Below, one piece after another: positions 36,216 through 46,997 of a stretch of 64,000 nt of DNA. Position 1 is the first letter of the stretch; every line of letters starts with the position of its first letter. Made by a program: the position numbers and the translations under genes. The DNA lies in the NCBI GenBank assembly GCA_014621425.1, contig JAANBB010000045.1:105513-169512 (forward strand), written 5' to 3'. The DNA is from Cylindrodendrum hubeiense (lineage: Eukaryota > Ascomycota > Sordariomycetes > Hypocreales > Nectriaceae). The notes beneath the pieces are model-generated. The model ran no database searches and had not been told where the DNA came from. It worked only from the letters and a program-made list of their open reading frames with translations.

Positions 36216-36705
36216 TCCCCAGAGACCTGCAACTCGACTACCGCGGGGTCAGTCACCTAACCTAAGGACTCTTAGATAGAATCATAAATAAGGATCTTGA
36301 GTGTGGCTGAAACATGGATATTCTCGAACAGCGACACTACAGGATGATGTACTGTTGTCAGGCATACGAACCGTGTTTCTGCAATAGGCCGGCTTCCCTT
36401 TGATCCATGTGATGGGCGACTTTGAGGAGTTGGAGCGAAAAGGCTTACAGCAACGCTTGCTCGGGCCGAGCTGCAGTCATCTTCTTCGGAGAATAGTGCG
36501 TTGCTTGCGGGAGTGGCTTAGCGGCGCTGAACATGGCGTACTGCAAATGAGGCCTTTCCCCTTTGATTTGACGTACTCACCACATCTACCACCAACGAAA
36601 GACTCCTTGACACAAGTAACACTCACATTTATTTCGTTCTTAATTCCGGGTCCAGGGTAAAGCTCATCAGGGAGAGCCTAACTACACACAAGGGCATACA
36701 TAAAT
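36216..36705. other. Convergent intergenic region
   Basis: 490 bp between converging genes. No gene is seen. Confidence 0.45.
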
Positions 36706-37743
36706 TTAATATTGAGCCCACAGAGCTGTGCGCTTGGCCCCAAACGCCTGATTCCACTTTGCCAGCTGGGCCATTGTGATCTTGTAATATTTCTGAATCG
36801 AGTAGGGAGTCTCGATGCCACCTGTTGTCGTGGGTGGTGCGGTAGCTGGGTCAGGCTTGGTAGGCGTCCCGGGAACCCCAACACAGTAGTATGTGCTGGC
36901 CCAGATGCCGCCGCAGTCCTTGCCAACCGCCGGGTTCCATTTGTAGAAGTCGTCTAAGTCGAAAGTGTCGTACTTGGCAACAATCTTGGCGCACGTGTCG
37001 TCTGTGGCAGCAAAGTAGAAGGACGTGCAGTTCTCAGTGAGGCCGTCTTGCGTGGGGCTCGGCTTGGCCGACTCTGTCTCGGAAGCCGTCGTAGTAGCAG
37101 CCGTCTGCGTGGGCGGACTGGTGGGTGTTCCGGGGACGCCTACGCAGTAGTAGACGTCGGCCCAGAGGTCTCTGCAGTCTTCTTCGACGGCAGGGTTCCA
37201 CTTGAAGAAATCTGCAAAGTCGAACGTCTTGTAATGTGCAATGATCCTGTTGCATGTGTCTCCCCTCTTGGCCTTGTAGAACGACGTGCAGGTTTCAATG
37301 AGGCCGTAGTGAATGGGAAAGGGCTTAGAGTCCTCTGTAGGTTCAGGCGAGGCATCTTCCGTCGTCGTCACTTCGGGTAGATCTTCATCGCGAGGAAGCC
37401 CGTGGTTGACCTCGACGCAATATGCTTGGCCAACCTGGAAGCCGCTGCAGTCATCCTTGAGGCGGGGGTTCTAATGTTTCGCATGTTAATAATAGATTCA
37501 AGCAGAGAGCAGAGGTAGAGCAGCGGGTTGTCGTACATATTCCACAAGCTGCTTGTGCGTGATATCCCAATCTGACTCCAAGAAATCACAGTCGTGGCTT
37601 TTGTCGATGGCCGTATCCCACCAAGTGCAATCAGACGGGACTTCGGGGTTAACCGAGCCATTCTGTCGCCGGAGCCTCCGGCCCTTGGACGCCGCTACAC
37701 CGAGGGCCAGTAGACCTTGGGTGAAGAGGAAAGAGATGTGCAT
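36706..37743 (-). CDS. Secreted LysM protein, three full LysM units plus a degenerate one
   Basis: Two exons (37743-37537, 37470-36706) encode 323 residues with a signal peptide (about 1-18). LysM units follow. The first is interrupted by the intron (CTWWDTAIDKSHDC... to CSGFQVGQAYC). Two are nearly identical in layout (CTSFYKAKRGDTCNRI...FFKWNPAV...YYCVGV and CTSFYFAATDDTCAKI...FYKWNPAV...YYCVGV), joined by Thr/Pro linkers. The C-terminus (TPYSIQKYYKITMAQLAKWNQ) keeps only the second half of a fourth unit, lacking its Cys and GDTC part. LysM effectors bind chitin fragments, hide hyphae from host chitin receptors or protect the wall. It lies about 1 kb downstream of a second LysM gene on the same strand. 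Confidence 0.85.
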
Positions 37744-38798
37744 AGTTGAGAGGCAAGACCAGCGGATGGAATTTTCAGGTGGATTAATAGTCTGGAAGAG
37801 ATCAGCAGGGGCGACCCTTCAGTACAGATTTCCAATTTGACAGTTGGCGCCTTCAGGTAAGCCACCTCGTGATGCTAACACCGCTATTTGGCCCCTGCTT
37901 TGCTTTTCACGTATAATAATTGCCTATTTGGGCAGATGGCCTGTCCCTTGATCGTATTTTAGCAATCGAGTCAGCCAGGTCACCATCATTCACAATAGAT
38001 CCATGCCCAATGCAGGGTCCTTCGGGCTTATTACAGAGCGACTGGGATTTTAAAGGTTCCTGCCTGGGCACCTTGCTGGGCTGTTCTGTTTTCCGCGTGA
38101 GCCGGAGCGGAAGAGAGGATATGTCCCCCTGGTGCCTGTCTCTTAGCTCGGGTGTTGGTTGTGATCTGCTCGGGTCTCCACCCGAATCCCGCGGATACGA
38201 TACATCCCAGTACCTGCAGTAGAACTGCGTTAGAATTTTCTCTCGTGAGGGAGTTTCCATGCGATGGGGTTTGACTCTTCCATGAGTCTAGCCACAACTG
38301 AGGCCAAGCTCTGATCCCTGTTTAACGTCACTTTTGGACCCCCCACAACTGAAAGTTGCAATGATTCACGCAGGGTGAGTCACAATATCCCCACAGAAAC
38401 ATTTAAACCCAGCCCGGAGGCTGCGGGTCACGATTCGGCTGTTGCCGAGTTAAGCCCTTCGGATCTCGCGGAGTGGTCGACGGGCCCGAGCAAGCGAGCT
38501 GTTGGTTGCTGAAAAAATCAGCCCAGCATTGCCAAGGCTCCTCATCTGCCTCAGCTGAGCGATGGTGCGTACCAATGACCTCACAAATAGTTCACTTGGT
38601 GATATTGCGCTACTTGGCAATATGTAACCGCAAACCTGTACGACCTATATACGGAATGTATAGTAAATGCAAGCAAAATATTGGTGACTGAATTAATTGA
38701 AGTACCTCCATAAGCTAATTATAAACTCGGATCAACTTTAAAGTTCTATGTCAAACAACCGGAAGTCGTACCCTGCTAAGACTGAGCGCAGTCGTGTT
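37744..38798. other. Intergenic region between two LysM genes
   Basis: About 1.05 kb on the path between two co-directional genes. The left part should be the promoter of the 37.7 kb LysM gene. No gene is seen. Confidence 0.45.
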
Positions 38799-40125
38799 TT
38801 AAGCATATCTGGTGGATTCGTACTTGATGTTCCATCCAGAAATAGGTACCACACACAAGGCTGTGCCAGGAACCAGGCTCTCAGTGCACTTACGCTCATC
38901 CAGAGAAGGATTAATGTCTTGCATGATGTTATTATAGCAGGTGAAATTCGGTGTGCAAATACTATGGCAAGTGTCCGATTCGGTGACAACGTGCCACTTG
39001 CCACACATCAGCGTCGTGCCTTCAGCCACGTCAACGTCTTCTGGCGGCGAAACGCGCAAGATGTTGGGTCCGTTTACGCTGCTTATCTTGCGGAGGGGGG
39101 CGGAGTAGTCGGCAGGGGTGCTGGTGTCGCCCAAGGAAGAGATGCAAACCGACTTGCCGTAAAAGTCGGTGCCCGTCTGGAGGTTGGAGCAGTCCCGACT
39201 GATCCACGAGTTGTAGAACCGAAGGGTGTCCCAGCTGATACCGAGGGAAGTCTCTATGCCAAAGCAATTTTCGTCTGGCTTCACGTAGTACGTCTTGCAC
39301 GTCATGGGGAGACAGAGCTTGATGTCTGTGGGAATATTGTGGCAGTCGCCAATGGCTTCTTGATTCCCCATGTATAAAAATGCACCCGAGACATTGTAGG
39401 CCTTGGAGATGGAGTCGCATGTGTCTCCCTTCTTGGTTGTGTAGTAGTTTTCGGTGAGGCAAAACTCTTCAACTGGCTCCTCTTGCTTGAGAGGCGGCGG
39501 GATTTCCGTTGGCCCTGAGCCTCCGCACGTCTTGTACACGTACTCCAGCTCCTCTTTGTAGTACTCGTCGTAGATGGAGTACTGCGAGGATTGCATCATG
39601 GCGAGGCGGCGAACATAGCACGGGTGGCAGAGCTCCGCGCGGGGCAGATCCTCGCCCTCATTGACGTCAGAGAACCCATCAATGATGTCTGGTAATCAGA
39701 GTCAGCGCTATTCCATTTTTCGCATTCGGTGACTTACCATTGCAATATTCCTCCGTCTCGGGATCTTTGATACAGGTCTCATTCCAGCCGGCCCAGATAT
39801 AACCGCCGGATCGCGTAGGAACTGAGGCACTGGACCCAAAGGTCTCGCCCGTACAGTCGCTGGAAACCGTGCCAAACCACTCGCGAAGTGACCCAGAGCA
39901 GGTGTCAACGCAGATCTCGTCGGTCAGCGTAACGTTCTCGAGAGACCCTTGATAGCCCAACCGCATAAAGGAGCGTATGTACGGATTGCAGGCGACGTCG
40001 GCCGACAAGGCTTTGACGCAGGCGTCCCCAATATTGTAATGCTCAAGATCAGTGGCGTCGTAGATGGTAAAGGCACCTGTGCCCAGAAAAAGGCCAAAGG
40101 CAACAAAACGCTTGAGGGTAGCCAT
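38799..40125 (-). CDS. Secreted LysM protein with long Cys-rich N-terminal domain
   Basis: Two exons (40125-39738, 39688-38799) encode 425 residues. I chose ATG at 40125 because a signal peptide follows directly (RFVAFGLFLGTGA); an in-frame ATG at 40194 would bury it. Residues about 20-190 are a Cys-rich region without LysM (DACVKAL, CVDTCSGSL, CHPCYVRRL) as seen in fungal LysM proteins that neighbour killer-toxin-type chitinases. Three LysM-like units follow: CLTENYYTTKKGDTCDSI, CKTYYVKPDENCFGI and CGKWHVVTESDTCHSI, each closed by a distal cysteine. It is divergent from the CBM18-GH18 gene across a 760 bp promoter, suggesting co-expression and joint action on chitin. Confidence 0.85.
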
Positions 40126-40888
40126 TATGTGTCGGTAGCCACTTGCTGGCTGAACGGGTGAAACTGAAAGTCTGTCTTTAGAATTGGCGACCAAGATACA
40201 CCCTGAATGAATCTGCGATTCAGTACTTGCAGGCCTCAGACGATTTACCCTTGGACTGATCCTGCGCTGGGCTTATTTTATCCGCATGATAATAATGCAG
40301 GGTTGAGGACGATGTGATCTTTCTCCTGCAGCTGAGTCTTCACGATTCGTCCACGCGCCAGTCTGATCTTAACGGTCGAGAACTATGCCGTGATGGAATA
40401 CGAGGTGATGGTACGAGGCAATTTGCATTAGCCTAGCGGGTACCAACACTGCTGAAGAGAGCCGCAAGGGACGAGATTCATTTTCGTCCCCAGCCCCTGT
40501 CTCGCGACTTTTTAGACCAACTTCTGTGTCACGATGTCATGCTGTGTTGGTTGTTGGTTTTTAAGCTCGGCGACTCCACGAGGCTAGCAGGGGTCACATA
40601 CCCATCATCGCCAGGGGATCAAAGGTCCCTTGCAGCTTCCGGTTACAGGCAGAGGGCCGAGCGAATCGGTTGGTTGCTGCCAATGTTCTCCGAGGGTCCG
40701 AATGGAGAGACGAGTGGAGAACATCCAACAGAGCTGGCGAAATACAACGAACGATGTGTTTCCCGCCTGAGAGTACATATATTCTTGGCAGTGGTATATG
40801 GTGACCTCCAAGACGGGGTTCTAACCCATATTCACCCAAGTCATTTCCTCTTTTCCCTCAACGCTGTTGGCTTCACACTCTATCCAAT
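40126..40888. other. Divergent promoter of LysM and GH18 genes
   Basis: 763 bp shared by the two divergent genes. No gene is seen. Confidence 0.5.
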
Positions 40889-43406
40889 ATGCATTTAGGC
40901 ATTTGGTTCTTTTCGCTGCTGCTGTGCCTTTGCGTGGCAGCTGACGATACCGCCTGCAGTGCCACCAGTCGCTGTAAAGAAGGTTGTTGTAACAAGTCTG
41001 GCGCCTGTGGCTTTGGCCCTGATTGTAGGTTTGCTATCGATGGGATGACAAGACTAGGGTTGACTGTGAATAGATTGTGGAGCGGATTGTCGCTTCGACT
41101 GCAGTAGAAAGTCCGAATGCAACCCTGGCTTTAGTGTCGAATGGGCCGAAAACGAAAAATGCCCGTTGAATGTCTGTTGCTCCAAGTATGGATTCTGTGG
41201 AGTAAGTGAAGTTCCCGAGCTTCCCTACGGATGAAGAAGTCGCTAATATACAGTAGACGACTGAAGATTTCTGCGGCTCGAAGAAAGTTAAACGCCCGAG
41301 TTGCGGCAAAGATAGCGGCGTATCTCGTGTTGTTGGCTATTTTGAGGGATGGGTAAAGAACCGCCGTTGTGAGACCTTCTGGCCTGAACGAATCCCCATT
41401 GGGTTGTACACTCACATCAACTTTGCTTTTGCGACGATTAATCCCCGTACTTTTAGAGTTCAGCCCAATAACGATTTCGACGACAACCTCTATAAACGGG
41501 TTATAGTAATGAAGAAGAAAGACCCAGATCTGAAGGTCTTCATTGCTATTGGCGGGTGGACCTTTAATGATCCTGGCCCGACGGCTACTATCTTCTCGGA
41601 TATCGTGGCTTCTGTGTCATATCAAAAGACTTTTATCTCATCTCTCATGTCCTTTATGAGCACCTATGGATTCGATGGGCTTGATTTAGACTGGCAATAT
41701 CCACAGGCCAAGGACCGTTCTGGGCGGGATGCTGATTTTGTCAACTTCCCCAAGTTCATGGCCCGACTGAAGAAGGCCATGGATGCGGGAGGTAAAGGAC
41801 TCACCATTACGCTTCCCGCATCGTACCTATACCTCCAACACTTCGATGTCAAGAAGCTAGTAGGTTCGCCCCTCGACTACCTACCATGTCAGCGTACTGA
41901 CAGTTGAATTCAGGCAGACTCAGTCGACTTTTTCAATATTAGGTAAGTTGTGTACTTTGACTGTTGCAAGATTCGTAGCAAGGACTGACTTGGTTGGGCA
42001 GGTCCTATGACCTGCACGGTGCTTGGGACCAAGACAAAGAATGGACGGGCAGCTTCCTCAACGCCCACACCAACCTCACGGAGACTGAGCTCGCCCTTGA
42101 TCTGCTCTGGCGCAATGATATCGACCCCGACCAGGTGGTCATGGGCCTGAGCTTTTACGGGCGCTCATTAACAGCCGCAGATTCATCCTGTATGAAGCCA
42201 GGCTGCAAGTTTGACGAAGCCGGAAAACAAGGCAAATGTACCCTAGAAAGGGGCATTTTACTCAACTCGGAGATTGATGCCTTGGTCAAGGAGAACAATC
42301 CCGGTATTGAGTTCTACGAGAAGGAAGCAGTCAAGGTGGCTACTTGGGGCGATCAATGGATCTCTTTTGATGATGCCGAGACGCTCAAGCTGAAGATCGA
42401 CTATGCACAGTCGCGCTGTCTCGGGGGTGTCATGGTCTGGGCCATCAGTCATGATACTAAGGACGCCAAGTATAATGAGGCGCTGGCCACGATATTAGAC
42501 CGTCCCACCACGGGCGGCACCATTGAAAAGTTCCAGAATAAGCAATGCCGATGGACCAACTGCAAGGAAAGCTGTCCCACGGGGTGGGTGAACGTCCCGC
42601 GATCGGATGGCGGCGCGCGCAACAAGAAGCACGAGAAGATGTGGGACGAGACAGGCTGTGGCGGCGACGGTGCCCGCAGCTTCTGCTGCCCGCCGGGCGA
42701 ACAGCTGCCGACGTGTGGATGGTATGGCTTCAATAATGGGAAATGTGGCAAAGGCTCGTGTCCCAGCGACATGGTGGAGATTGGGTCCAGCCAGATGTAC
42801 TGCCACAACAAGCAGAACTACGAGTCGGCCTGCTGCACGACCAACGTCAAGAGCATGAAGGTATATGGCACCTGCGAATGGGGCGCTTATCCCGATTGCA
42901 ACAGCCAAGAGGACTGCCCCGGACCCGACGAGAATAAGGACACGCTCATGGCCGGCTCCCCCTCAGGCTCGGGCGGCGGCGAGTGCAACGTCCTCAAGAA
43001 CGGGCTCGGGCTGAACATGCCGGGCACGCAGCAGCGCAAGTATTGCTGCGACGCCAGCAACCCTGACCTGCGCATCGACGACTGTCAGTGGTTCAAAGAT
43101 GTTGGCCCTGTGCCGGCGGGTGCATCCAATAGCTTCTGCAGGAGCGGATGCCCTCCGGACCGCGTCCGCGTCGCTGTCGATACCTTGACCAATGTCTGCA
43201 GTGCGGCCGGCCTTGGCGGCATGGCGCTGTGCTGCAAGACCAGCTTCAGCGACAAGGACGACATCGAGGTCGAGAACCTCAAGTTGGATGCGTTCAAGAG
43301 CGCAATGGAAAGCTGGGCCAAGGATCACGCTGTCCCCAGACGTGCAGATCTAGAAGACGTAGTGGCAAACTCGTCAACGTCCACGGAGCGGGCTGCGAGA
43401 GATTAA
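40889..43406 (+). CDS. CBM18-GH18 protein of the killer-toxin-like (subgroup C) type, catalytic Glu replaced
   Basis: Five exons (40889-41024, 41074-41201, 41257-41859, 41914-41942, 42002-43406) encode 766 residues. A signal peptide (1-17) is followed by one or two hevein-like CBM18 chitin-binding units (CCNKSGACGFGPDYCG; CCSKYGFCG). The GH18 barrel has AIGGWTFND, FDGLDLDWQYP (227-237) and SYDLHGAWD. The family motif DxxDxDxE normally ends in the catalytic Glu; here it is Gln235, codon CAA at 41695-41697. After the barrel comes a Cys-rich region (about 480-725) as in subgroup C chitinases. These chitinases are often paired with LysM genes, as here. The C-terminal extension of the subgroup is missing. 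Likely a chitin binder with little or no hydrolysis, unless another residue compensates. Confidence 0.85.
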
Positions 43407-44142
43407 GATTGCCGACATCACCGCACAGTTTCTGCTGTACTATATCCTGGCCAAGATAGGCAGCGAGAACATGCTTAAGCAAATGGGTAAGATATGGGGC
43501 GATTACATATCTGATAACCTCCTACCTCCTGCTCCAATACCTCAAACCCTTCCCTAAAATAGTCCCCGCGTGGGAACCAGATGGGTCAGGGGAGACGTCT
43601 CAATTCATTCTCTGCAGCCTCAATCATGGAACGCCCGCATCGCTGCCGTCTTAGGGGCTAACGGAAAAAATACAATGAAATCGACATGGAGGTAGAAGAT
43701 AACAATTGGGTAACGGCAGATATCGATTATATAATTCAGCTGGTGAGTGCCAATTCAGTTCTGATCAGACCCATCGTGGCTGACCAACGACTCTCTTTGA
43801 ACAGCACATTACAGCTTTGCAGATGTACAACCGAGACCGGAATAATCCGATACTCCAAACAAGGCCGAGTTTGCCCAGAACTTGTGGAATCAGGCGAACC
43901 CCATGAATCAGGCGAGGATACTTGAGCTTCTTCTGTTGCGAGTGGATTATGGACTATTTAGGGGCATTGGCAGACAGTTCCAAAGATTCTGGCTCAAGGA
44001 TAATAGGCGAGGTGAGGTTATACTGGAGCTAACAGCCGGGCGATGATGCAGAGATAACAGTGGAAGTAGTTGACAGCTTCGAAGCCGAACTCTGCAGTCT
44101 CCATATCAATATTGATAATTTAGGTCCTAGCTAGTCGCATTG
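43407..44142. other. Intergenic region
   Basis: 736 bp. The first 150 bp (to 43557) stay open in the +1 frame relative to the GH18 gene and may be its displaced 3' end (see findings). The rest shows nothing recognisable. Confidence 0.4.
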
Positions 44143-44904
44143 CTATCTACTTAGTTTGCTCCAGTTACGAAAATGGTGGATTTCTCGGTGTTGAGTGTCA
44201 TAGTGATGTGACCAAGGCCGCACTTCGGAGCAGCCGCTGGTTGGGGGGACGGCGTCATCCCCAGCCCAAATACATCCTTCGAGACCCTCCTCAGCGCCGT
44301 CGTAATGCAGAATCCTATGAGGGTGGTCCTCACCAAGGATGAGAGACTGCCAGAGCTCCAACAAATAACCTGTTGGGATTCTCATCCAGCCCCAGTACTC
44401 TCCTTTCTCTTCCCAGTCGTAGGCAACCGCCTTGACAACGAACTCGCCGTTGGCAATGTCTGTGAGCACCGCTTCATCGGCGAGGAGAGCGAAATGAAAC
44501 ATGCGCCCTGCCATGGTCTTTTCAAAACTGTCGTGCTCATAGAGGCATATTTCCCTAATACCGCGAACGTCAAGTCCATCGAGCAGTGAGACATACTCGC
44601 GTGTATCAAGGCGGAAGAGCTTCCTGAGTCTTTCTATGTCGACCCTGTATTCGTCCCCGTATTCGTCCTCGTATTCGATTTTGTCATCGTAGTGTGAAAG
44701 TGCGAGCATTGTTTGTCGCCTTAAAGCGCCCAGAAGCATATCCCAGTACTGGTCGGATTCAGGGGCGTAGTATGTGCGGTAAATGGTGAAGCCCCAATTA
44801 CCGTAGTATTTAAAGTTCTCTGGGGACTCCCTATCCCTCTGTTGCTTCGTAGCTCCACGGGGAGGCCGGTAGAGGAGATTAATTAGCTCTGAAACTGTTA
44901 TCAT
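44143..44904 (-). CDS. Uncharacterised fungal protein with WGFTIYRTYY block
   Basis: A single-exon gene of 253 residues. No signal peptide or TM segment. The N-terminal region contains NWGFTIYRTYYAPESDQYW, a block I know from many uncharacterised fungal proteins, followed by a charged middle (EYEDEYGDEY), an FHFALLADEAVLTDI stretch and a Trp-rich C-terminus (YWGWMRIPTGYLLELW). No enzymatic motif is recognised. It lies downstream of the gasdermin gene on the same strand, 830 bp away, but nothing shows that it belongs to that module. Confidence 0.7.
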   Translation of the reverse strand: MITVSELINLLYRPPRGATKQQRDRESPENFKYYGNWGFTIYRTYYAPESDQYWDMLLGALRRQTMLALSHYDDKIEYEDEYGDEYRVDIERLRKLFRLDTREYVSLLDGLDVRGIREICLYEHDSFEKTMAGRMFHFALLADEAVLTDIANGEFVVKAVAYDWEEKGEYWGWMRIPTGYLLELWQSLILGEDHPHRILHYDGAEEGLEGCIWAGDDAVPPTSGCSEVRPWSHHYDTQHREIHHFRNWSKLSR

Positions 44905-45733
44905 ATTCGAATGCTTCAGTTAAGTGAATAGGGAAGGTGTACTTGAAAATGTGCTGAAGCTCCAGGGGAATAATGCAGAGTGGGTAGAAGAAGAAAAGGA
45001 AAAGGGGCGTCTGTTGCCTGATGCTATCGATTTTATTATCCCTGCCTTAGATGGAATTCGGTTTATTAGAATATACTGTCTTACGCAGTAACATTAACGG
45101 GTATGCTCAAGCCTGGCTTATACCAGGTATATGATAGGCGATAGGTTGGGGTTTTCTAAGGAATAAACCGCAGGAGGTTCGATTATGGCGCTCCTTAGCT
45201 TATGAGCGTGTTACGGGTCATAATGTCCAAGCAGTCTGAGGCGTAATGAGTCAGGGTGATTATGGTAGTCATGTTGTATTGATAGCTGAGGAGCCAGATG
45301 TATAGTGTCATCAGGTCTTCTTAGGTTCTATATGCTAATGGGTTCGTGTAGTCGAGCGGGGTACGTTCGATTACTTGATGAAAGTGGAACAAGGTGTGCG
45401 ACTTTTGGGCAGCACATGACATTCGACGTGGGTATTCTACCAGCCTTGACCTCCAGGTCACGGCCTGGGCTGTAAAATTAAGATGTTATACCAGCAAAGC
45501 TCGCCCAACTCCCTCATGTCACAAAGTCAACTAGAGCACCAGAGCAGAATTCACCTTGTCCTTATAGACACACATAACCTCCCCAACCTAGGTTACACCC
45601 TTTAAAACCTACAGCTACCTATAGTACTTAACAAGATACACCATCAGCAAGCAATCCGGCACCACTGCTTATAGGATCATGAATATATATAAGTAATAAT
45701 GTATTCATCCCAAATACATCAGACTGATTAATG
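44905..45733. other. Intergenic region
   Basis: About 830 bp, no convincing frames and no recognisable gene. Confidence 0.45.
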
Positions 45734-46680
45734 CTACTCTTCAGAATCTTTAAGCTTCAGAACAGCACACCGGACAACTGTATCACCCTCCGTCAGCTCA
45801 TCCTCATCATAGCCTTCATCTTCAGCCTTAGACTCTTCCTGTGACGTAATGACAAGTTCTGGAACGCTTTCCACTAGCTTATTGATCTTACCGTCCAGCA
45901 ACGCGCCTTTGATGTAGTCGTCACTGTTATCCACGGCATGCGTCTTTCGACTCACATTCACCTTGCGTACCCGAAAGGCAAACACAAAATCGCTGCTGTC
46001 CTGCCATGATGTGCCCTGTGTCGTCTCCCGCCGCCCCTCGACGCCTGGCTCAAAACCCAGAGGCACGGCGCCGCCACTCCACACCGTGCCGTCGACCGAG
46101 ATTGCCGCGTTACCGCCATGCGATCGGGAAGTCTGCGACTTGGCCTTGGCGCCGTAGACAGTCTTGAGTCCGGTGATGATGTACACGGGTTTGCGATAGC
46201 GGCTTCGCTCCAGGTGGGCCCGTACTGCGGGCGCCTCGATACACTTTTGGATGTAGTCGTCTTTCGGGACGAACTGCGTGGTTTCAACATGTTTAAAAGC
46301 GTAAGTCTCCTCGTTGCTAAGGATCGTCAAGAATTGTTGCTACGAGGCTTCATGCTGCGTATGGGTGCCAGACTTGGCGGCGGGTTTGTCAGTGAATCTG
46401 CTCACCTGTGCTTCCAATCGGCGCCAACGTCTACACCGAGGCCGAGAATGCTCAAAAAGGTTGTCAGGATGGAAAACCCTCCTTCTCTGAGCTTTTCCTT
46501 GGAGTATTCGACCTCATACTTGTCCGATGAGAAGATGTCGTCTGTGGTCGGTAGCGGCGCCGTGTATAGCGGCTGCTCTGGCCTTTCCACCGATGTGAGA
46601 ACGTTGCCGAGCTGGATGGGGCCTTCTGGAGGCCAGTCCCACGTGGGGGCGTAGTAGAAGTAGAAGACACTGTTTGCCAT
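45734..46680 (-). CDS. Fungal gasdermin (HET-Q1 / RCD-1 type pore-forming protein)
   Basis: Two exons (46680-46406, 46316-45734) encode 285 residues without signal peptide. The N-terminal block WDWPPEGPIQLGNVLTS, the hydrophobic stretch FSILTTFLSILGLGVDVGADW, and ETYAFKHVETTQFVPKDDYI plus RYRKPVYIITGLKTVYG match the fungal gasdermin family typified by Podospora HET-Q1 and Neurospora RCD-1. The C-terminus (about 245-285) is a short acidic tail, the size of the inhibitory tail that is clipped in HET-Q1. In that system cleavage frees an N-terminal domain that oligomerises into plasma-membrane pores and kills the cell. Splice choice: only the acceptor at 46317 restores the frame from the donor after 46406. 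A subtilisin-type protease lies immediately upstream on the same strand. Confidence 0.85.
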
Positions 46681-46997
46681 TAGAACTAGGTATGATTTCT
46701 TGAAATGTAAGGGAAGGAAATAAATGAAGAATAATCAAGCTGACCGCTGATGTTTATTCAGCCTTACGAGAATACCCCGCATCGACGCCACTTGGCCGCC
46801 AATTAGGCAGTGGCTGTTGAGGGTAATCATTTCTTGCATCTTACGACATCTCACCAAGTCATCCAAAATGTGGGTTATCACTGTGGTGTACGAGATAATT
46901 TCCAAGTGGCTATTGAGTTTATGGTATTGTGAATGGTATATAACTACAGATTAATTCGTATGCCGTGTATTGTAGAAGTTGCAGCAGCCCGATCCCC
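46681..46997. other. Gasdermin promoter / protease 3' region
   Basis: 317 bp between two co-directional genes. It should contain the protease terminator and the gasdermin promoter; no clear TATA box is seen. Confidence 0.45.

Noticed and set aside
46317..46405. Alternative acceptor near 46340 in the gasdermin intron
   Set aside because: It leads to a stop within four codons from the donor's phase; the acceptor at 46317 keeps the conserved frame.
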